Origin: Brachionus koreanus
Lineage: Eukaryota; Rotifera; Eurotatoria; Ploima; Brachionidae
Direction of reading: 5' to 3'
NCBI GenBank assembly: GCA_016987375.1
Contig: PJRA01000303.1
Coordinates: 130,201 to 194,200 of the forward strand
Length of the DNA stretch: 64,000 nucleotides
Made by a program: the position numbers and the translations under genes. Shown here in pieces: positions 34,001-48,900 of this stretch. Below the pieces are notes generated by a model, which did no database searches, was not told the DNA's origin, and worked only from the letters and a program-made list of their open reading frames with translations. How positions within the stretch are numbered: the stretch's first letter is position 1; every line of letters starts with the position of its first letter.

Positions 34001-37000
34001 AAAAGATAGAGGAAAACTGACACGAAGAAAATATCCGGTGAATATGTGCACTCTCTGTGATATTCATAGTACGAGCCCAAAGCTTCGCATTGCTCTTTGG
34101 TCAGTATATCCATGTCATGAACTGATTCGTTAAGCAAATTAATGCATCTACCACAAGTGTTATTTTGAAGAATTTCTTCGAAATAAACATTCGGATTGTT
34201 GGAAAACTGGTATGATTCTCGTATGCCAAACAGCTTAGCAACAGATTCTTTGATAAAAATTAAAGCTATCAGCGTCGCAAAACTTTCCTCTTGACAAAAA
34301 ATTCAAGTTATTAATTAATGATTTAAACTTAGATATTGAATTTTGCTTTATACCAGTAAATCTTGTTATATATTTCACCAAAGCACTGCAGTCTGTTATA
34401 ACTATTGTAGTCAATATCACGAATGTCCATAAACCAACATAAGCTCTAAAACCCATATAATCAATACCATTATCTCTTAAAAAAAATACTTCATTAATTA
34501 TCATTAACTTGAATCGAATTAGAAGATCGTCAAGGTTGACCGTCAAATTCACCAAAAAAAATTTTTAATTAATAAATTTATTTATAAAATTAAAAAAAGT
34601 ACAAATTTTTTGAATTTATTATACTTTTGGTTTGAACTTAAAAATATAATTAAAAATAAATATCTAAAAACACTCAAAATATTTAATATTATTCTTTTAT
34701 TTTTTAAAATAAAACTTCTAGAAACGATGCTAATTTTATTGTAAAAATTTAATCAAGTCAAGTTAAAAAGGAGATTTTTAACAATAAAACATGACAAAAA
34801 AATAGAAAATCTAGAAAAAGGCATAGGAAAAAAAATAAGTAAACTGTTCCTTCAAAATTTTCTAAAAGTCGTTCTTTTCTATTCCAAAACTATCAATTTT
34901 TTCTGACTAAAAACCAAAAAAATTGTCTAATTTGGAATAGAAACTATAAATTTTAAATTAAAATTTTCTTTGGTCTAAAATTTGTTTCGTAAAATGTATC
35001 GGCTGATGCAAAAATTTAGACTTAAGCAAAAAAGGCCATAATTGGCAACTTTCTTAAATCCTAGATATTAAATTTTATTCAATGAATACATGTTTTATTG
35101 ATTCATTTAATTTGCATTTTTTCCCATTTTTTATGCTTTGTAAAATTTATTTTATCCTAAATAAAAGCTTTTTTTATTAAAATACTCAAAAGTGAACATC
35201 CATTTAAAAATCGTTTTAATCATTTTTATTACAAAATAAAATTACTTTGAAAACTGGTTTAGAATTGTCTCAAATACAAGAACTGGCCCAGTGCTACCAA
35301 GTATAGTCATTGGCTGACCAGAAAAGACACTATAAAGTATTCCACAAATCGCGCCAGATAGTAAACTTTCAATTGCAGACTTAAGAAAAAATAAATGTCA
35401 AGTAATATTTCTTGATAAAAATTTTTGATGCTAAATTTACCATATTTTGATCAGTAGCAGAGCCAAGCAGACCTCCAAAAGTAATTATTGGAGCCAAGCA
35501 AGCAAAATACATAAACATTATTGAAGACAAGCACTGAAAATTAAGACCATCTTTAAAATCGCTCAAAAACCATGGATATTTTCTTTTAATGTCATCAATC
35601 AAGCCTCCACAGAATCTGCCAGTAAATTCTAAACCAGGTCCCATATCATGAGGCTGAGCCTCTTCATCATGTTTTTTAAAGCCATTCGTAACTGATCCAT
35701 TTACTTTGGTCACTTCGGCCAGTTTATCCAACCTTTCTTGCTAAAAAAAAATTATCGAATTTTATATTTTGTTAATTTTAGATTTTAATTAAAATTTAGA
35801 AAAAAAAACACCATTTGAAAAAAAATTTTCTTTTTAATAAAATTAAAAGAAAAAATACTTTTAATGGAAGCTTATTAGGTGGGTCTAATCGAATGCTTGG
35901 ATCCCACTCGCCTGGTGGTAGTACGGTCACTTGATCCAAAAACACATCAAATGCGCTCAAAATATCATGTTTGCTTTTAGCTTTATAAGCCACATCGTGA
36001 AATATCTAAAAAATTAATAAAATTTCATTTCAATTTATAATAAATATTTGATATTTTGGTCTAAATTTACTTCGTCACTCATAATTGTGGCTATGGAGCG
36101 TCCAATTTCGTGATATCGCTGCAAATTGCCCTTTGGACCGAGTATGATAAACAAAAATCGAGTGGGCACTGGTACCTCAGTAAAATCACCGAGTATAACC
36201 GCTTTGGACAATCTCACAAAAGCGGTAAATTGATAGTCCAAAAAGTCCACTTCCCCGACCAAAACATTCGAGGCTTCAGCACCAAGTGGGATTTTTCTCA
36301 TAAAATGTTGATTCATCTAAATAGATTTTTTTTTAGATTTCAAAAATGTTCTTTTAATTTAACATCACTATGCCAGTGATATTTCTGTTGTATAATTTTG
36401 GATAGTCATGCAAATCTTACATTAAGGATGAGTCACACTCAAAAGATGGTTTCATGCCAAATACAATATTTTTTTTATTTTTAATTTAAAAAAAACTTAA
36501 ACAAGCTATCTTAGTACCTTATATGTGCTGACATTAGACGCAATGGATACATTTGAACCAATTTGAGTCAAAAAATCCTTTCAATTTTACAACAGAAAAT
36601 AAATATTTTTGTTTAGAAACAAAAAATTGTGAGCATGTGTGCCTTATATGCCTAATGCGGAATTTAAATTTAAAATTTACTTTGGCCTTTGAGTCAATTT
36701 TGCTAATGCGAGCCGAAGAGCCGCCAAGTTCAAAAATGGGCTGTGTTGGCGATTGCTTCAGATTGGCCGAGCTGGTGTTCGAAGCAAGAAATGCCGAAGA
36801 AGGATTATGCGGCAAACTGCCCAAGTCAATGTGCGAGGCTTTCTTGCCCATATCAGCTAGGGATTTTATAAGAGGAAAAGGCTTTTTTTCGCCAGTGTTT
36901 ATTTGCTTTTGAAATTCTTTTTCATGCTGATGGACATGCTTCAGTAGCAAGGCATTTCGCACCGCTTCTTTATGATCTTCATTCAAGAAACGATGTCTAA

Positions 37001-37422
37001 CCACAGAGTCCATGATGCCATCTGAAAAAAAAAATTATTCAAGCAAAATATTTTAATTTTTTTAAATAAAACTATTAAAAAATTAAAAATCAGTCGTTTT
37101 AAATACCAATAATTGTTGGCAAATCTTCACCAGGAAAGTCTAGTAAGATGGCTCCATTTAGCAAACAACTTCTTAGCTCGAAAAGAGAATGAAGAGAAAG
37201 AGTGGCTACATGTGGTTTGGACCAGCGGCCTCCATTTTCCACTTCTTCTTCAAATTTAAGCCATCTGGCGGCCTCACGCCATTCCATGTTCTCTTGTAGT
37301 TCATCCATTTCGCAAAACAGATGATGAGGTTTGTGCTCTTCGTCTGGCTCATTTTCCCCAATGGAAAATTTGACCGCATCGGACTCGTCAATTATCGGAT
37401 TAGAAGGCTTAAAATTACTCAT
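31099..37422 (-). CDS. SLC4 sodium-bicarbonate cotransporter-like protein, paralog 1
   Basis: Membrane transporter of bicarbonate, most like the NBC/NDCBE branch of SLC4. Fifteen exons from the 5' end: 37107-37422, 36681-37021, 36071-36316, 35859-36005, 35441-35740, 35246-35379, 34354-34475, 33826-34289, 33604-33771, 33482-33549, 33324-33419, 31967-32054, 31667-31912, 31448-31603, 31099-31389. Together they encode 1060 residues. The cytoplasmic N-terminal domain has [36 protein letters not shown] and [13 protein letters not shown]. The membrane domain starts near residue 415 with [13 protein letters not shown] and [16 protein letters not shown]. The large third extracellular loop keeps four Cys. 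[15 protein letters not shown] marks the late helices. The C-terminus ends STSL, a class I PDZ ligand like the ETSL of NBCn1. Introns of 0.77 kb (34476-35245) and 1.27 kb (32055-33323) are the largest. Confidence 0.94.
32055..33323. other. SLC4 paralog 1 intron (1.27 kb)
   Basis: Holds a GC-richer patch at about 32622-32880 with open frames on the plus strand (listed separately); the remainder is AT-rich. Confidence 0.6.
32622..32937 (+). pseudogene. Possible nested gene or retro-fragment, antisense within the SLC4 intron
   Basis: Two overlapping plus-strand frames look coding in turn. The first (from about 32622) reads [19 protein letters not shown]. The second (ATG 32698, 79 codons) contains [19 protein letters not shown] and [14 protein letters not shown] before degenerating into Lys/Phe. 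The switch of good composition from one frame to the other suggests a frameshifted relic or a spliced gene. No family recognised. Confidence 0.3.
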
Positions 37423-40400
37423 ATTTTGCTCTATTAATTAATCATCAAAATCTTATACTTTTAAAACCTTAATAAATCATTTTATTTGAATAGGACGAAA
37501 GAGTTTGAATAAAAAAATACTAGCTGTTGATTTTTTAAAAGCTAATATTCATGTGATTGTGCGTAAATTAATTATCTAAAATTTAATAATTAACTAAAAA
37601 ATGATATAATTTGATCATAATAAAATAGACTGGCACAATAAAAAATAATTTATTGAATTAAAGCTTTAAAAAAATAAGAGAAAAAAAAAGAAAAACAAAA
37701 TGACAAAAAATAAAATAGAAATTTATTTTTTGTTTTAAATGCATTTTAATTTTTTAAAACGCGCACTCGTTTGATTGTTTCTCTTGATAAATGGCTAATA
37801 GTAGTCGAGATGTGCCGTTCTCTGACGAGAAATTTTGTTTAAAAAAAAATCTTAAGATAACACAAACTAAATTTATCATTGAAAAATTGCACTTGACTCA
37901 ATTTTTTGACACTTTAAAATAAAATAAATAAATAAATCTCAAGTAAATCAAAACAGTAGTAGATTCTAGCTAAATTTTCTTGCATAATTATTGCTAGTTT
38001 ATTACACGAGCTTATCACATTGCTAGTAGTTGAGTTATGAAATTTACAATAACAAAATTTTATCACTATTTTTTCATTTTAAAAATATAAAAATCAATGT
38101 TATTTGAGCATATGTTTTATACTACACAATAAAATGCCATTTAATCTAACTGTTTACGCCTCAGAGCTGCATTCTATCTAAATTGATTACGGCATCATCA
38201 GCACGTAATGCAAAAATGTAAGAAAAATCCGGCCCTTTTTTTTGTTTCAAAAACAGATAACTAACTGACACCGAATAATTTTCAGACATCCTTAAAAATA
38301 ATTTCTTTCAGTTAGCTTAGGATCATAATTTATGTACTAGCATACAATTAACTAGACAAAAATATATACAAAAAAGTTCTTCCTCTAGATTCAATAAAAT
38401 GGCATTTAATATGTTTATTTAGGAAACTATTGATTATTTTTCCCAATTGGTTTGGCTTGCTTGCTTGCTTTCGATCAGTTCACTAAATTGTTTTGTGTAA
38501 ATCAAATTTTCTCAATGAGTGAGGCTTTATCAAAAGTGATTATGATTTTATTGATTTTCAAAAAAAATAAATTAAAGTAAAATTTAAATAAATTAAGAAA
38601 AAAAATTAAGTAAACCTGGTGCTTATTATAGTATTAGAAAATCCCTTTTAAGCGTGCTTAAAATGGTGAAAAGTGAACTTTTTTATTAAAATTATAAAAT
38701 ATCAATATATCTAAAATAGTTGGTTTTATTTTGAATAATTTAATATGGTATAGAGTAATTGCAGCGTTGTTTAGCTAAGAATAAACTCAACAAAAAACAA
38801 AAATAACTAACAGATATTATAGCTTGATTTTTTTTGTTTTGTTTGATAGCTTTGTATTCGTGATTGTATATTCTAAATTCAAATTATGATAATAAAATCT
38901 ATGCTCATAACCAATTTTCTATGAATGCTTAAAATAAAAAATTTAAAAATATAAATCTTTAAAAGCGTTTCTCCTAAAACATTTAACATTATTTAATCTT
39001 TTTAGAAAAAATTCAATTTTCACTATTGTAAAATTTATTGCTTCGCTCACCTTTTATCATTCTAAACATAGCTTTGATTTGATATCAAATTTATTGCAAA
39101 TCCTAAATCGAAATAAAACAGTGTTCACATTTATCGAACAAGCCTTGTGTTTTTGAAAAAGTAAATTTTTACTATTTATCAAAGTAAACATTTGAAAAAA
39201 TATCTTTATAGAAGACAATTTGCGTCAAGTATTACTAATTTTATAAAAAACGCATGAGTAAATGCATGCTTTTATAAAACAAATTGACAATCTTAAGAGT
39301 CTCACTCTAAATGACCATAAATTTCTTATTTGTTTTATCAATAATAAAGTAATCTAAAAGAGAAATTAAATTTTGTTACCAAGAGCAACTGAGATTATTT
39401 ATTTGTTAGGTGTAAATCTAGGAGATACAAACAAAAATTTGCTTTAAATTACATTTACCTTTTTAAATTAATCTAATTTTTTTCTAAAACTAATCAAGTC
39501 TTGGAATTTAAGCTGCTTAGGAATAAATAAATTTATTTTCACAAGTCACATTTTCAAAAAATGATCATTTGGTAAAATAATTTTCATGAAAAATGTCAGA
39601 AATATTTTTTTATCCAAGACTTAAATTAATACTTTAATTAAACTTATTGAAAAATAAAAATCTACTTGAATAAAGACGCTTAAACTATTTTAAATAGACT
39701 GATAAATCTAAAATTATTTTAAGATTAGATTCTTTATGTGCACAGTTTACAGCTCTTAGTTTGACAAAATACAAGGCTTCGAGCGTGTTTTATGTAATTG
39801 TTATTATTGTTGAAGAAAAAAAGCAAGCATGAAACGCAATGGAGAGGAAGCTCCTAATTATTGTTGCATAATTTAAAAATTTTTTAAAATAAAATATTTA
39901 TACTTCAAATACTCCAAACAAAATTAAAAAAATCGATTAATAAACTCACTCTTAAATTAGTTATTATTTTTCCAATAAAAATTATCTACGAAAGAACACA
40001 ATTTATCTTCATCTTGAAATAATTTTTTAACATTTAAATGACTCAGAGCTCAATTAATTTGCGATCTAAAATCTAAAATTATTTACAACTAAATTTGAGA
40101 AAAATTTAAATTCTTGAATTTTAACTTTGAAATTTGCTTATATTTTATTTTTAAATTTTAAATTTAAACAACAATCTTTGAAATTATATAGCTAAAACTT
40201 ATCAACTATTTAGATTTTGTTCTAAAAACGGTCTAACAAAAAAAGTTGCAACTAATGATTGGTAATCAAATTTTTTAATTTAAAAATTAATTTTAGGCGT
40301 TTTTTTTGTTGTTGTTAATCATAATCAAAAGCAAAATTTTTAAATTTTTTATGCCATTAACCAAATACATGGCAACTTCGTACCAATCGCGTAACGCCAA

Positions 40401-41032
40401 CCTATTGCAAAATTTCTATTTTGATTAATTTTTTTTAATTTAAACAACATAAATCTTTTTGCTTTTGCTTGAAAAAAATATACGAAACAACGCTGTTAAA
40501 TCAAGTCTGTGCAGGAAATTTGATTAAATTTGCTAGAAAAAACTAAAAATTGGTGCAAATAACGCTCTATTAAAATTATTCATTAAACTTGTAGGAAATA
40601 TATCTCTGTTTAATATTTAAATACTTGAACAAAAAAAAATATAACTGATTAAATTTTTACTTAGTAAAATAATAAAATTTTAATTTAAGATTTAAAAATA
40701 AGAGTGAAATAGAGAGAGAGCTAGAAACATGCCATCAATTGAAACAAAACAAAGGAAAAAAAATAAACTTAAATATGAGCCATTATTTGAATAGAAAACA
40801 TAACTATTTGTATTTACATAAAAAAAAATAAAAAAGGTTTTTTATTAAGTCAATTTTCTTTAAAATTCAATTAAATTTCTTTATTCTGAAAAAAAAAATT
40901 GCATAATAAAATCGATTTTAACAAAAGCTCTCTCGCAAGTTTTATACACATTCCAATCTTTTAAATGAGCCTTGACTTTTCCATTCAATTGAAACCGAGT
41001 AGGCCAAATTTGCTGATATTCAGAAAAAAATT
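37423..41032. other. Intergenic DNA between the two SLC4 genes
   Basis: 3.6 kb of AT-rich sequence. A 43-residue plus-strand frame at 37791-37922 (MANSSRDVPFSDEKFC...) stands out slightly in composition but has no recognisable domain. Promoter of paralog 1 and 3' flank of paralog 2 must lie here. Confidence 0.55.
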
Positions 41033-44000
41033 CTAAGCATCTGTGTCTACAACAACTATTTGTGGCGGCGGAGGGCGGTTCTTGTTCGAGCCAACAATAT
41101 TTTTCAATAAAAAAGGCTCTTTTATTTTGTCTTTAACACTAAAACGTGTTGCATATTTGTCTAAAGTGTATAAATCATTTTTAGAATTTCTTTTGGCATC
41201 TAGCATCACTTTGTCGATTTCACATTTTGACTTCTTTTTTGACTCTAGCAACTGATCTAAATAGTAAAGTTCTTTTTGAGTAAAAACATAGTCTAGCAGC
41301 TGGCGTATTCCGACCAACGCAAGCACCATAACAGGAAATAATATGCTAATGGTTTTGTTTGTCTTTATCAAAAATAGGACTATTAGACATAAAATTTGAA
41401 TTAGGGTAAACGTGTGAACTTTGTATGTGCGGACAAATCTGAGAAATGGATAGTCCGGTTGATGCTTTTCGGGCATCAAAATTATCATAAGTCTTTGCAT
41501 AAACTGCATGCCATTAAGCGAAGCTATACCCATGTATAAAAATATTCCATATAAAACTGGCATCGGAATTCTCTTTAAAATAAATTTCAAGTATTTATAT
41601 GTTAACATATTCAAATAGTTAAAATACTTGTAGATATTTTGCCAAAAAAACTGATGATCCGATCAGAGCAAAGACTACTACACCAGTCAAGCGCTGTTCT
41701 ATAACTCCCAAGAACCTTCAATATTTTCAAATATTTTCAAATAGTTTTTTTTTAAATTTTTTTACTTGGGCTTTTCACCCGGAACACTTGAATCGGACTC
41801 TTTACGCAAACTATTGATATTATTAATAGATAAAACTGTTGCAGCAACAAACCAAGGTATGCTTTACAAAAAAATGCATTTTATTCAAATTTATGTGATT
41901 TCTTTTTTATTATTTTACCCTAATAGAGAATTAATGACAATGGTAATTGCAATAATGAGCAAGTCTAAATGATAGCCAAATGATTTCTAAAAAAATTTAA
42001 TTAGTAATAGTTTTTATTAATTAATTTAAGTATTAATAGTTCCTATAAGTCTCAACAAAGTGATCAACTATTAGATAAAATTTCAAATGAATCAAATATT
42101 TTGTTAGATAAGAGACTTTGTGTTATAATTATTGCAAGATATTTAAATAAAATTAAATTGGTCTTGAAAAATAATTGAAAAATTTTCCAAGTTTTAAAAG
42201 AACTGTTCAGTCTATTTTGCTGATTGTGAAAATAAAGTGTGTTTGAATTATCTTCGTGTTTCTAAGACTTATCAAAAGCCTAGTTGATAAAAAACTAATA
42301 ATTTTTGGATTTTATTCGATTTTTTCGTATTTTTTATAGCAATAATTCATTCTGTGCACTAGATGTTTTTTAAATTTAGGAGTAAATAATTATCAAAAAT
42401 AATTTTTAGCTAAAAAAAATTGCGTTGATTGAAATTTTGAATGATTATGTAGTTTTCTACTTCTGAATAGCTAAAAGATAAAAAATAATTAGATAAACTC
42501 TAATTCAAAAAGACACTAAATCTTATTTAAAATTTCAAAGTTTTTAAAATGGGAGTCATCAGTCTTTCAATTTTCGAATTTTCATTTACAAATCAATGTT
42601 GAATTTTATTCTATCCTTAATGATGTTTAGCATGAAATAAATTCTAAATAAAAACATAACCTTTTGGTTTCATTTAAAAAATCTAAAGTGAAACAATACT
42701 AGAAAAAAATGCTGAAAATCAACTTGATAACAACAAAAAACCACTCTAATCTAAAACAAGAAGAAAATAGATTTTCAAACAACTCCATTTAATAGGAAAT
42801 TATATCTATTTGCAAAGCAAATTATATAAATAATTTTTTACTTATTACCGATTATTAATTATAATTCTTGAAAACTAAACTTTTTGCTTTTGTTTTTTAA
42901 ATTAATAAATTATTTAAATTTTTAAAGTTTAAATAAGAACAATCTACCGAATTTTTTCAATATGAATGTTTTAAATTGAGCTTTGAAATTTTCAAATTAA
43001 ATTTTCCAAAAGTCTTACGATAGCAATTACACATCTAATTTGATATGCTTATCGTGAGAATTTTTTAATCTAATCAAAAAATTAAAAATATAGAAAAATC
43101 ATCTTAGATATTTTTAGTCTTAAATCTTATCAAAAACCATACTTTTAGTTTATGCTCTTTTCTGTTCATTATTACGGCTGTAATATGCTGGTCCATAAAA
43201 ATTAGAATTGAAGATAGCATAGCAGGTACACTGGCCATTAAAATCAACCATTTTTTATCGCTAACGCGCTCTAAAGGATATATAAACCAGCCTCGATTTG
43301 AAATAGTTGTCTGTTTTTTAATTATTAATTATTTAAATTAGTCAAAAAAATTTTTTTTTCTAATTTTACCTCAAACTTAAGAGGAACTGCCAATTTTGGT
43401 GTATTTAAATTCAAATAACTATCTAATAGAACATTAATTAAAATTGTAAAAATGACTCCAAAATCACTGATTTTTGTTCGAATCTAAAAATTTTTATCTA
43501 TCAAAGAGTAAATAACATCATAAAAAATTAATACAGTAGATGGAAAAAAGCTTGTAAACTTAAAACTTTTGAAACTCATTGCCATCAAAAATGTTGAGAT
43601 GAATAAAAATACAGAAAAAAAGAACACATCAGGTACATAATTGCAATTAGCTATTGACTTGTTAATTTCACACTAAAGAATAAAAATTAAAAAAATCAAT
43701 TTAATTTTTTAATTTTGATTTACTTGAGTAAGATTGGTTTCAGTTGAATTTCTACACTTGCTACAAATTAAATAATTTTGCAAATATGTCACCGGATTGT
43801 TTGAATATTTATATGATTTATTTATTTTTACCAATTGCATTATTGACTCTTGAATGAAAATGAAAGCAATCAAAGCAGCAAAGCTTTCCTCTATTGATTT
43901 TGATTTTAAATAAGCATTTTTCACAAGTTTATTCATAAAAATTACCAGTGAATCTAGTTATATATTTTACAAAGGCACTTATGTCAAAGCAAACAATTAG

Positions 44001-45992
44001 TATGAGAAAAAAAGCCATCCATAAGCCGACCCAAGCACGAAAGCCCATGTAGTCTATTTCGTATTGTCTTTAATTAAAAATTTGAAATTAAAATTTTCTT
44101 CTTAATCTAAATTTAAGCCTACTTGCAAACATTGTTTAAAATTTTTTCTAAAATTTAAAATAAAAACCTAAAAATGTTTAATTTTATTTGATGGTTTACC
44201 GAAAACAAGTACAGGTCCAGTACTTCCCAAAATACTGAGAGGTTGGCCTGAAAACAAACTAAACAAAATGCCACATATTGCACCGGACACTAAGCTTTCA
44301 ATGGCTGACTAAAACAATTAATTTTTGATAAAATTAATTCAAATTTAAATCCAAAAAATTACCATATTGTTATCAGTTGCCGCACCCAAAAGTCCTAAAG
44401 TTTATTTTTGAAAATTATTATAAAAATTGATCTTGATTTAGAAATAATTACCTCCAAATGTTATAATCGGTGCTAAACAAGCAAAATACATGAACATAAT
44501 TGATGATAGACACTGAATATTAAGTCCATTTTTAAAATCACTTACATACCATGGTATCTTGCGTTTCAAGTCATCCATTAGTCCGCCACAAAATCTTAAA
44601 GTTATTTTCATGTAATAGAGAATGCATCATTTGCTTAATTTTAGTTTACTTTCCGGTAAATTTGAGTTCTGATCCAATTTCATTTATTTCTATTTCCGAA
44701 ATTGTGGGATTCAATTCTGAAGATTCATTTATTTTGTTAATTTGAGCAATTCTTTCTAAGCGTTCTTCTTTAATGGGGGTCTTTTCTGGCGGTTCTAGTC
44801 TCATATTTGGATCCCATTCACCAGGCGGTATCACCGTAAGCTGATCTAAAAATTGATCAAAACCTTTGAGCAATTGAACTTTACTCTTTGATGAATAGGC
44901 AACTTCCAGAAAAATCTAAATTTTCAAATTAAATTTTAAGAAAAATATAAATTTATAAATAAAGTACTTCATCGCTCATCAAGGTAGCCATAGATCTTCC
45001 CATTTCACGGTACCGTTCTATATTTCCCTTGGGACCTAGGAGTATGAACAAAAAGCGTGTGGGAACAGACACTTCAGTTAGGTCTCCGAGAATTGCTGAT
45101 TTTGAAAGTCGAATAAAAATAGAGAATTGATAGTCAAGTAAATCCACTTCTCCCACTAGAACATTTGCAGCTTCGCTTTCTTCGGGAATTTTTCTCAAAA
45201 AAGATTGATTGGCTTTGAATGCATGTCTACTTGAATTAGACATTGAAGATGATGAACCAAATTGACTTGACATATCCTTTTTTAAAAGTTAAATCATAAT
45301 TAAAAAAAAAAAGCATTTTATTTACTTTTGGCTTTGAATCATTTTTTTTTATTTTGGCCTCTGAATCGTCAAAAATAAAAATATCCGAGTTTTTTTTTTC
45401 ACTATTTTGATTAATTGATGCCAATTTAGTTCCATTTGAGCTTGAATGCGATTTATTTTCAGCTTAGAAGTTTTTATAGAAAAAGAAAAAAATTTTTAAA
45501 AATATTTACTTACAATGACTTTCGTGCATTATTTTTGTAAAATCACTTATTGATTTAACTATTGACAAAGTTTTTTTTTCACCCAAATCAAGCTGTTTTT
45601 TGTAGTCTTTTTCATGTTGATGCACATGCTTGGCTAGCAAAATTGATTTGACATGCTCAAAGTCGGACTCTTTTAAAACATTTGCCTGGACCAAAAACAT
45701 TAACACTTTGTCTAAAATGAGAAAATTTTGTAATAATTTAAAAAAAAAATTATAGAAAAATCTATTAACCAATTATAGTTATCATATTGTTTCCGGAAAT
45801 ATCAAAAAATATCGGATTAGATGACAAACATTTTCTTAATTCGAATAAAGCATGCAATGATAGAGTAGCTACATGGGGTTTGGACCATCGACCACCTTGT
45901 TCCACATCTTCTTCATATTTGAGCCATCTAGCCACCTCCTTCCATTCCGAGTTGTGAAATTCATTAACTTCACAGAATATGTGCTTTGACAT
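41033..45992 (-). CDS. SLC4 sodium-bicarbonate cotransporter-like protein, paralog 2
   Basis: Tandem duplicate of the neighbouring SLC4 gene in the same orientation. Eighteen exons from the 5' end: 45770-45992, 45514-45711, 45326-45462, 44968-45276, 44650-44915, 44452-44594, 44363-44394, 44200-44308, 44123-44147, 43946-44067, 43724-43890, 43535-43672, 43370-43483, 43143-43310, 41919-41986, 41766-41861, 41628-41715, 41033-41572. These give 980 residues. Signatures include [52 protein letters not shown] and [15 protein letters not shown]. The third extracellular loop has four Cys and N-glycosylation sites (NST, NLT). The N-terminus is shorter than in paralog 1 and the C-terminus (QIVVVDTDA) has no PDZ ligand of the STSL type. 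Micro-exons of 32 and 25 nt are present. One 1.16-kb intron separates 41986 from 43143. Confidence 0.93.
41987..43142. other. SLC4 paralog 2 long intron
   Basis: AT-rich intron of 1.16 kb between the exons ending KEHKLK and starting KSFGYHLD. Nothing recognisable inside. Confidence 0.7.
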
Positions 45993-48900
45993 AGCTTAGC
46001 TTTGCACCGATTCTTTTTCTATAATAACCTTTTTCGGTTAGAAATGAGAAAAAAAATATTGCGTTCTTTATACTTTGAAGATTGGCAAATTAATAAATTT
46101 CTAAAAAAGAATGCAATTATTCAAGTAAATGCTGAAAAGCTTATAATCTTGATAATATTTTCGACTATTAGATTCTTAATTATATAACGAATAAATCAGT
46201 TCACTAGCAATTGATTATATCTTAAAGTATTAAATTATTTTGTTTTATGCAATCGATTTAGAATCGATTTTTTAGTAAGACATGGAATAAATGTTGTATA
46301 AATGATAGCTGATGATTTTAGTGTTACAGATTTGCAAATTCTCAGGGAAGCTCTCAATTTAAAAAATCACAGTGCCTTCTTAGCATGCAATTTTTATGTT
46401 TCATTTAAATAAAAGATATATTTGCTTAAAAACATTCTAAATAAACATAAATTATTTTTTTTTCAAATAAAATTTTTAAATTTAAACAAATTAAATCAAT
46501 ACTTTATCAAAATGATACTCTTTAATTAAACAAAACTCTAATTTATGGAGATATTTAACAAGATAAAAGAAATGAATGTTTGTATCCGCTCTAGCTCGAA
46601 AATAAAATTAATAGAAAAATCAATTAATTTTATTAGTTTTTTTTTCTTTTCTTTAGGGACGCAAGTCTTGGGGTGCTTTCGGGAATATATTCTAATCCAA
46701 AAACATGTCATATGATTCAGTTTATAAATAAAAATCTACATAACACCAATTTAGAAAAAAAGTTAACTTATGATGCCAGTTTTTTAGTATTTTTAAATAA
46801 TTACTTTTTGAATTTATTTTTTATGATTTATTATTGTTATAAATAGAATAATTAAATCTGTTATTTAGCTCTTAGGCATTAATTGCCGCTAGATTTGAAC
46901 AAAAAATTTTAGAATAAAAAGAAAAATATGAAAATTTTAGAAAATAGTGGAAAAAAAGTTCAAAAATGACTCGAAGTAATAAATTCTGCCGACGCTCAGC
47001 CTAGAAAATGCCAAAATTTCAACTAAAACTAATTGCATTGATTATTATAGTTTTTTGTTGTTTATTAATAAAGAGTGATGTATAGAAATTTTCAAACAAA
47101 TGCAATCATCTGTCATTTTTTAACCTTAAAAAACTTTTATATAAATTAGAAAAATCAATTCGGATTAGTTAAAATCATGTTTTAAAAATTTCTAATAGAT
47201 ACTTAAAATTTGATTAAATATATTAGTCTGAAGAGATCTAAAAGTTTTTTATAATTTATTTAAAATGGAAAAAAATGTCGTTTCGCTAATACTAAATCTT
47301 AAAGCCTATTTAAAATATTCTCAATTATTAGTTCATTATTTAATTATCAGCAATAAAATCATGAAATACAGTCACACACTCTTTTATAGTGTTTTTTTAG
47401 AATGAAGTCTTTTCATCAGACTTTGAGATTCCAATTTAATAAAACTCGATAATTAAAAAACTAACTGGCAAAATTTTCTAGTATTTAAAAAGAACCCAAA
47501 AATCATATGTAAATGACTGTTTTTTTTTTAATTGAAAACAAAAAATGGAATAATTAATCTTAAAGGAAGAATAATAAATTTTTCTAAATTAAAATTACTA
47601 TGAAATAAACATGCAATACAGATACCCTGAAACGATATACTTTATAAATTCATTTTTGCTAGTTTGATAATTAAAAATACTTGTTTTGCCTGACTTTTTA
47701 TAATATCCTAAATATATTTGAAATTCTGAAATTTTAAAATAAAAATTTTCTTGATCTCTTTTATTTTTTTTTAATTAAATTGGAAACATAGCTAAATGAG
47801 TTAAATTAAAATAATAGAATTGAGCAGTTCTTCCTATAATTAAGGTTTCTTTTATTTTTTTTTTAAATTTAATTTCTGTTTAGGAAATTTAATTTTTTTC
47901 TTATTCTTGGGCATAACAATTATTGATTAATATAATTATACGGGTAAAATTGTTCACTTAGATGAGAAATTTTTTTAAATTTATTAACTAAAATTAAAAA
48001 AAAAAAAAGAAATCATCCTCTTTTAATTAAGTGAAAAATAATTTTTTAAACATGCATTTATTGTTATTACATTTTTTAATTTTGATCAATTTTTATCTAA
48101 ATAATTTATGGTCTAGAAAATTTTTGGCATCAATGCAAATGATAATTAATATATACATTTTAAAAAATCTATTTTTGTTGAATATTAGAAGAAATGCATA
48201 TTTTTGGCTAATTGACCAAACTAATAAACTCTGATTTAAATTTAATTAATTCTCTTATTTTAAATCAATTTTTATAAAGCTATTGCAATCTTATTTAAAA
48301 AAAAAAGAATAAACCTACCTTAGCGTTTTTATAATTTAAATCATTTTTATTATTAAGGAATCAACAGAGTTTTTAATCACAATAACTTTTAATTTTTAAT
48401 TGAATATGAAAACATTTTTTCAAAAATAAAAGTAATCAATAAGAAAAAATAACTATTTTAACTTTTTAAATAACTTGCAAATGTTTTAACAATTATATAG
48501 CAAATATAATTTTTTTGTGTTATTTTTTTAAATACATTAAATAAGTCATTTTTGATTAAGATGTTACGTTCATATGTTCTAATAAAGCAAATCTACGAAC
48601 AAAGTGATCAAAATGTAAGTTTGGCTTTAAAGTTATGATACAATTTTAAAGCATGCAAAAGATCTTTAAGTTAATCTTACAAAGAACAAATAATTACGCT
48701 TCATATAATAAATTTGATTGCTATGTAAGCGTTTGGAAACCTAATAAATTCTCTAATAAATGACTTAAAAATTTTAATATATTAAATGGCTTTTAATTTA
48801 TTTTAGATAACTATTTAAATAATTTTTGTAAAAAGATAATTTTTTTTATAATAAATGATGGTAAATAACTTGAAATTTACTAAAAAAGTTTTATCTTAGT

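Noticed and set aside
37791..37922. 43-residue plus-strand frame between the SLC4 genes
   Set aside because: Slightly coding-like composition but nothing else to support it.
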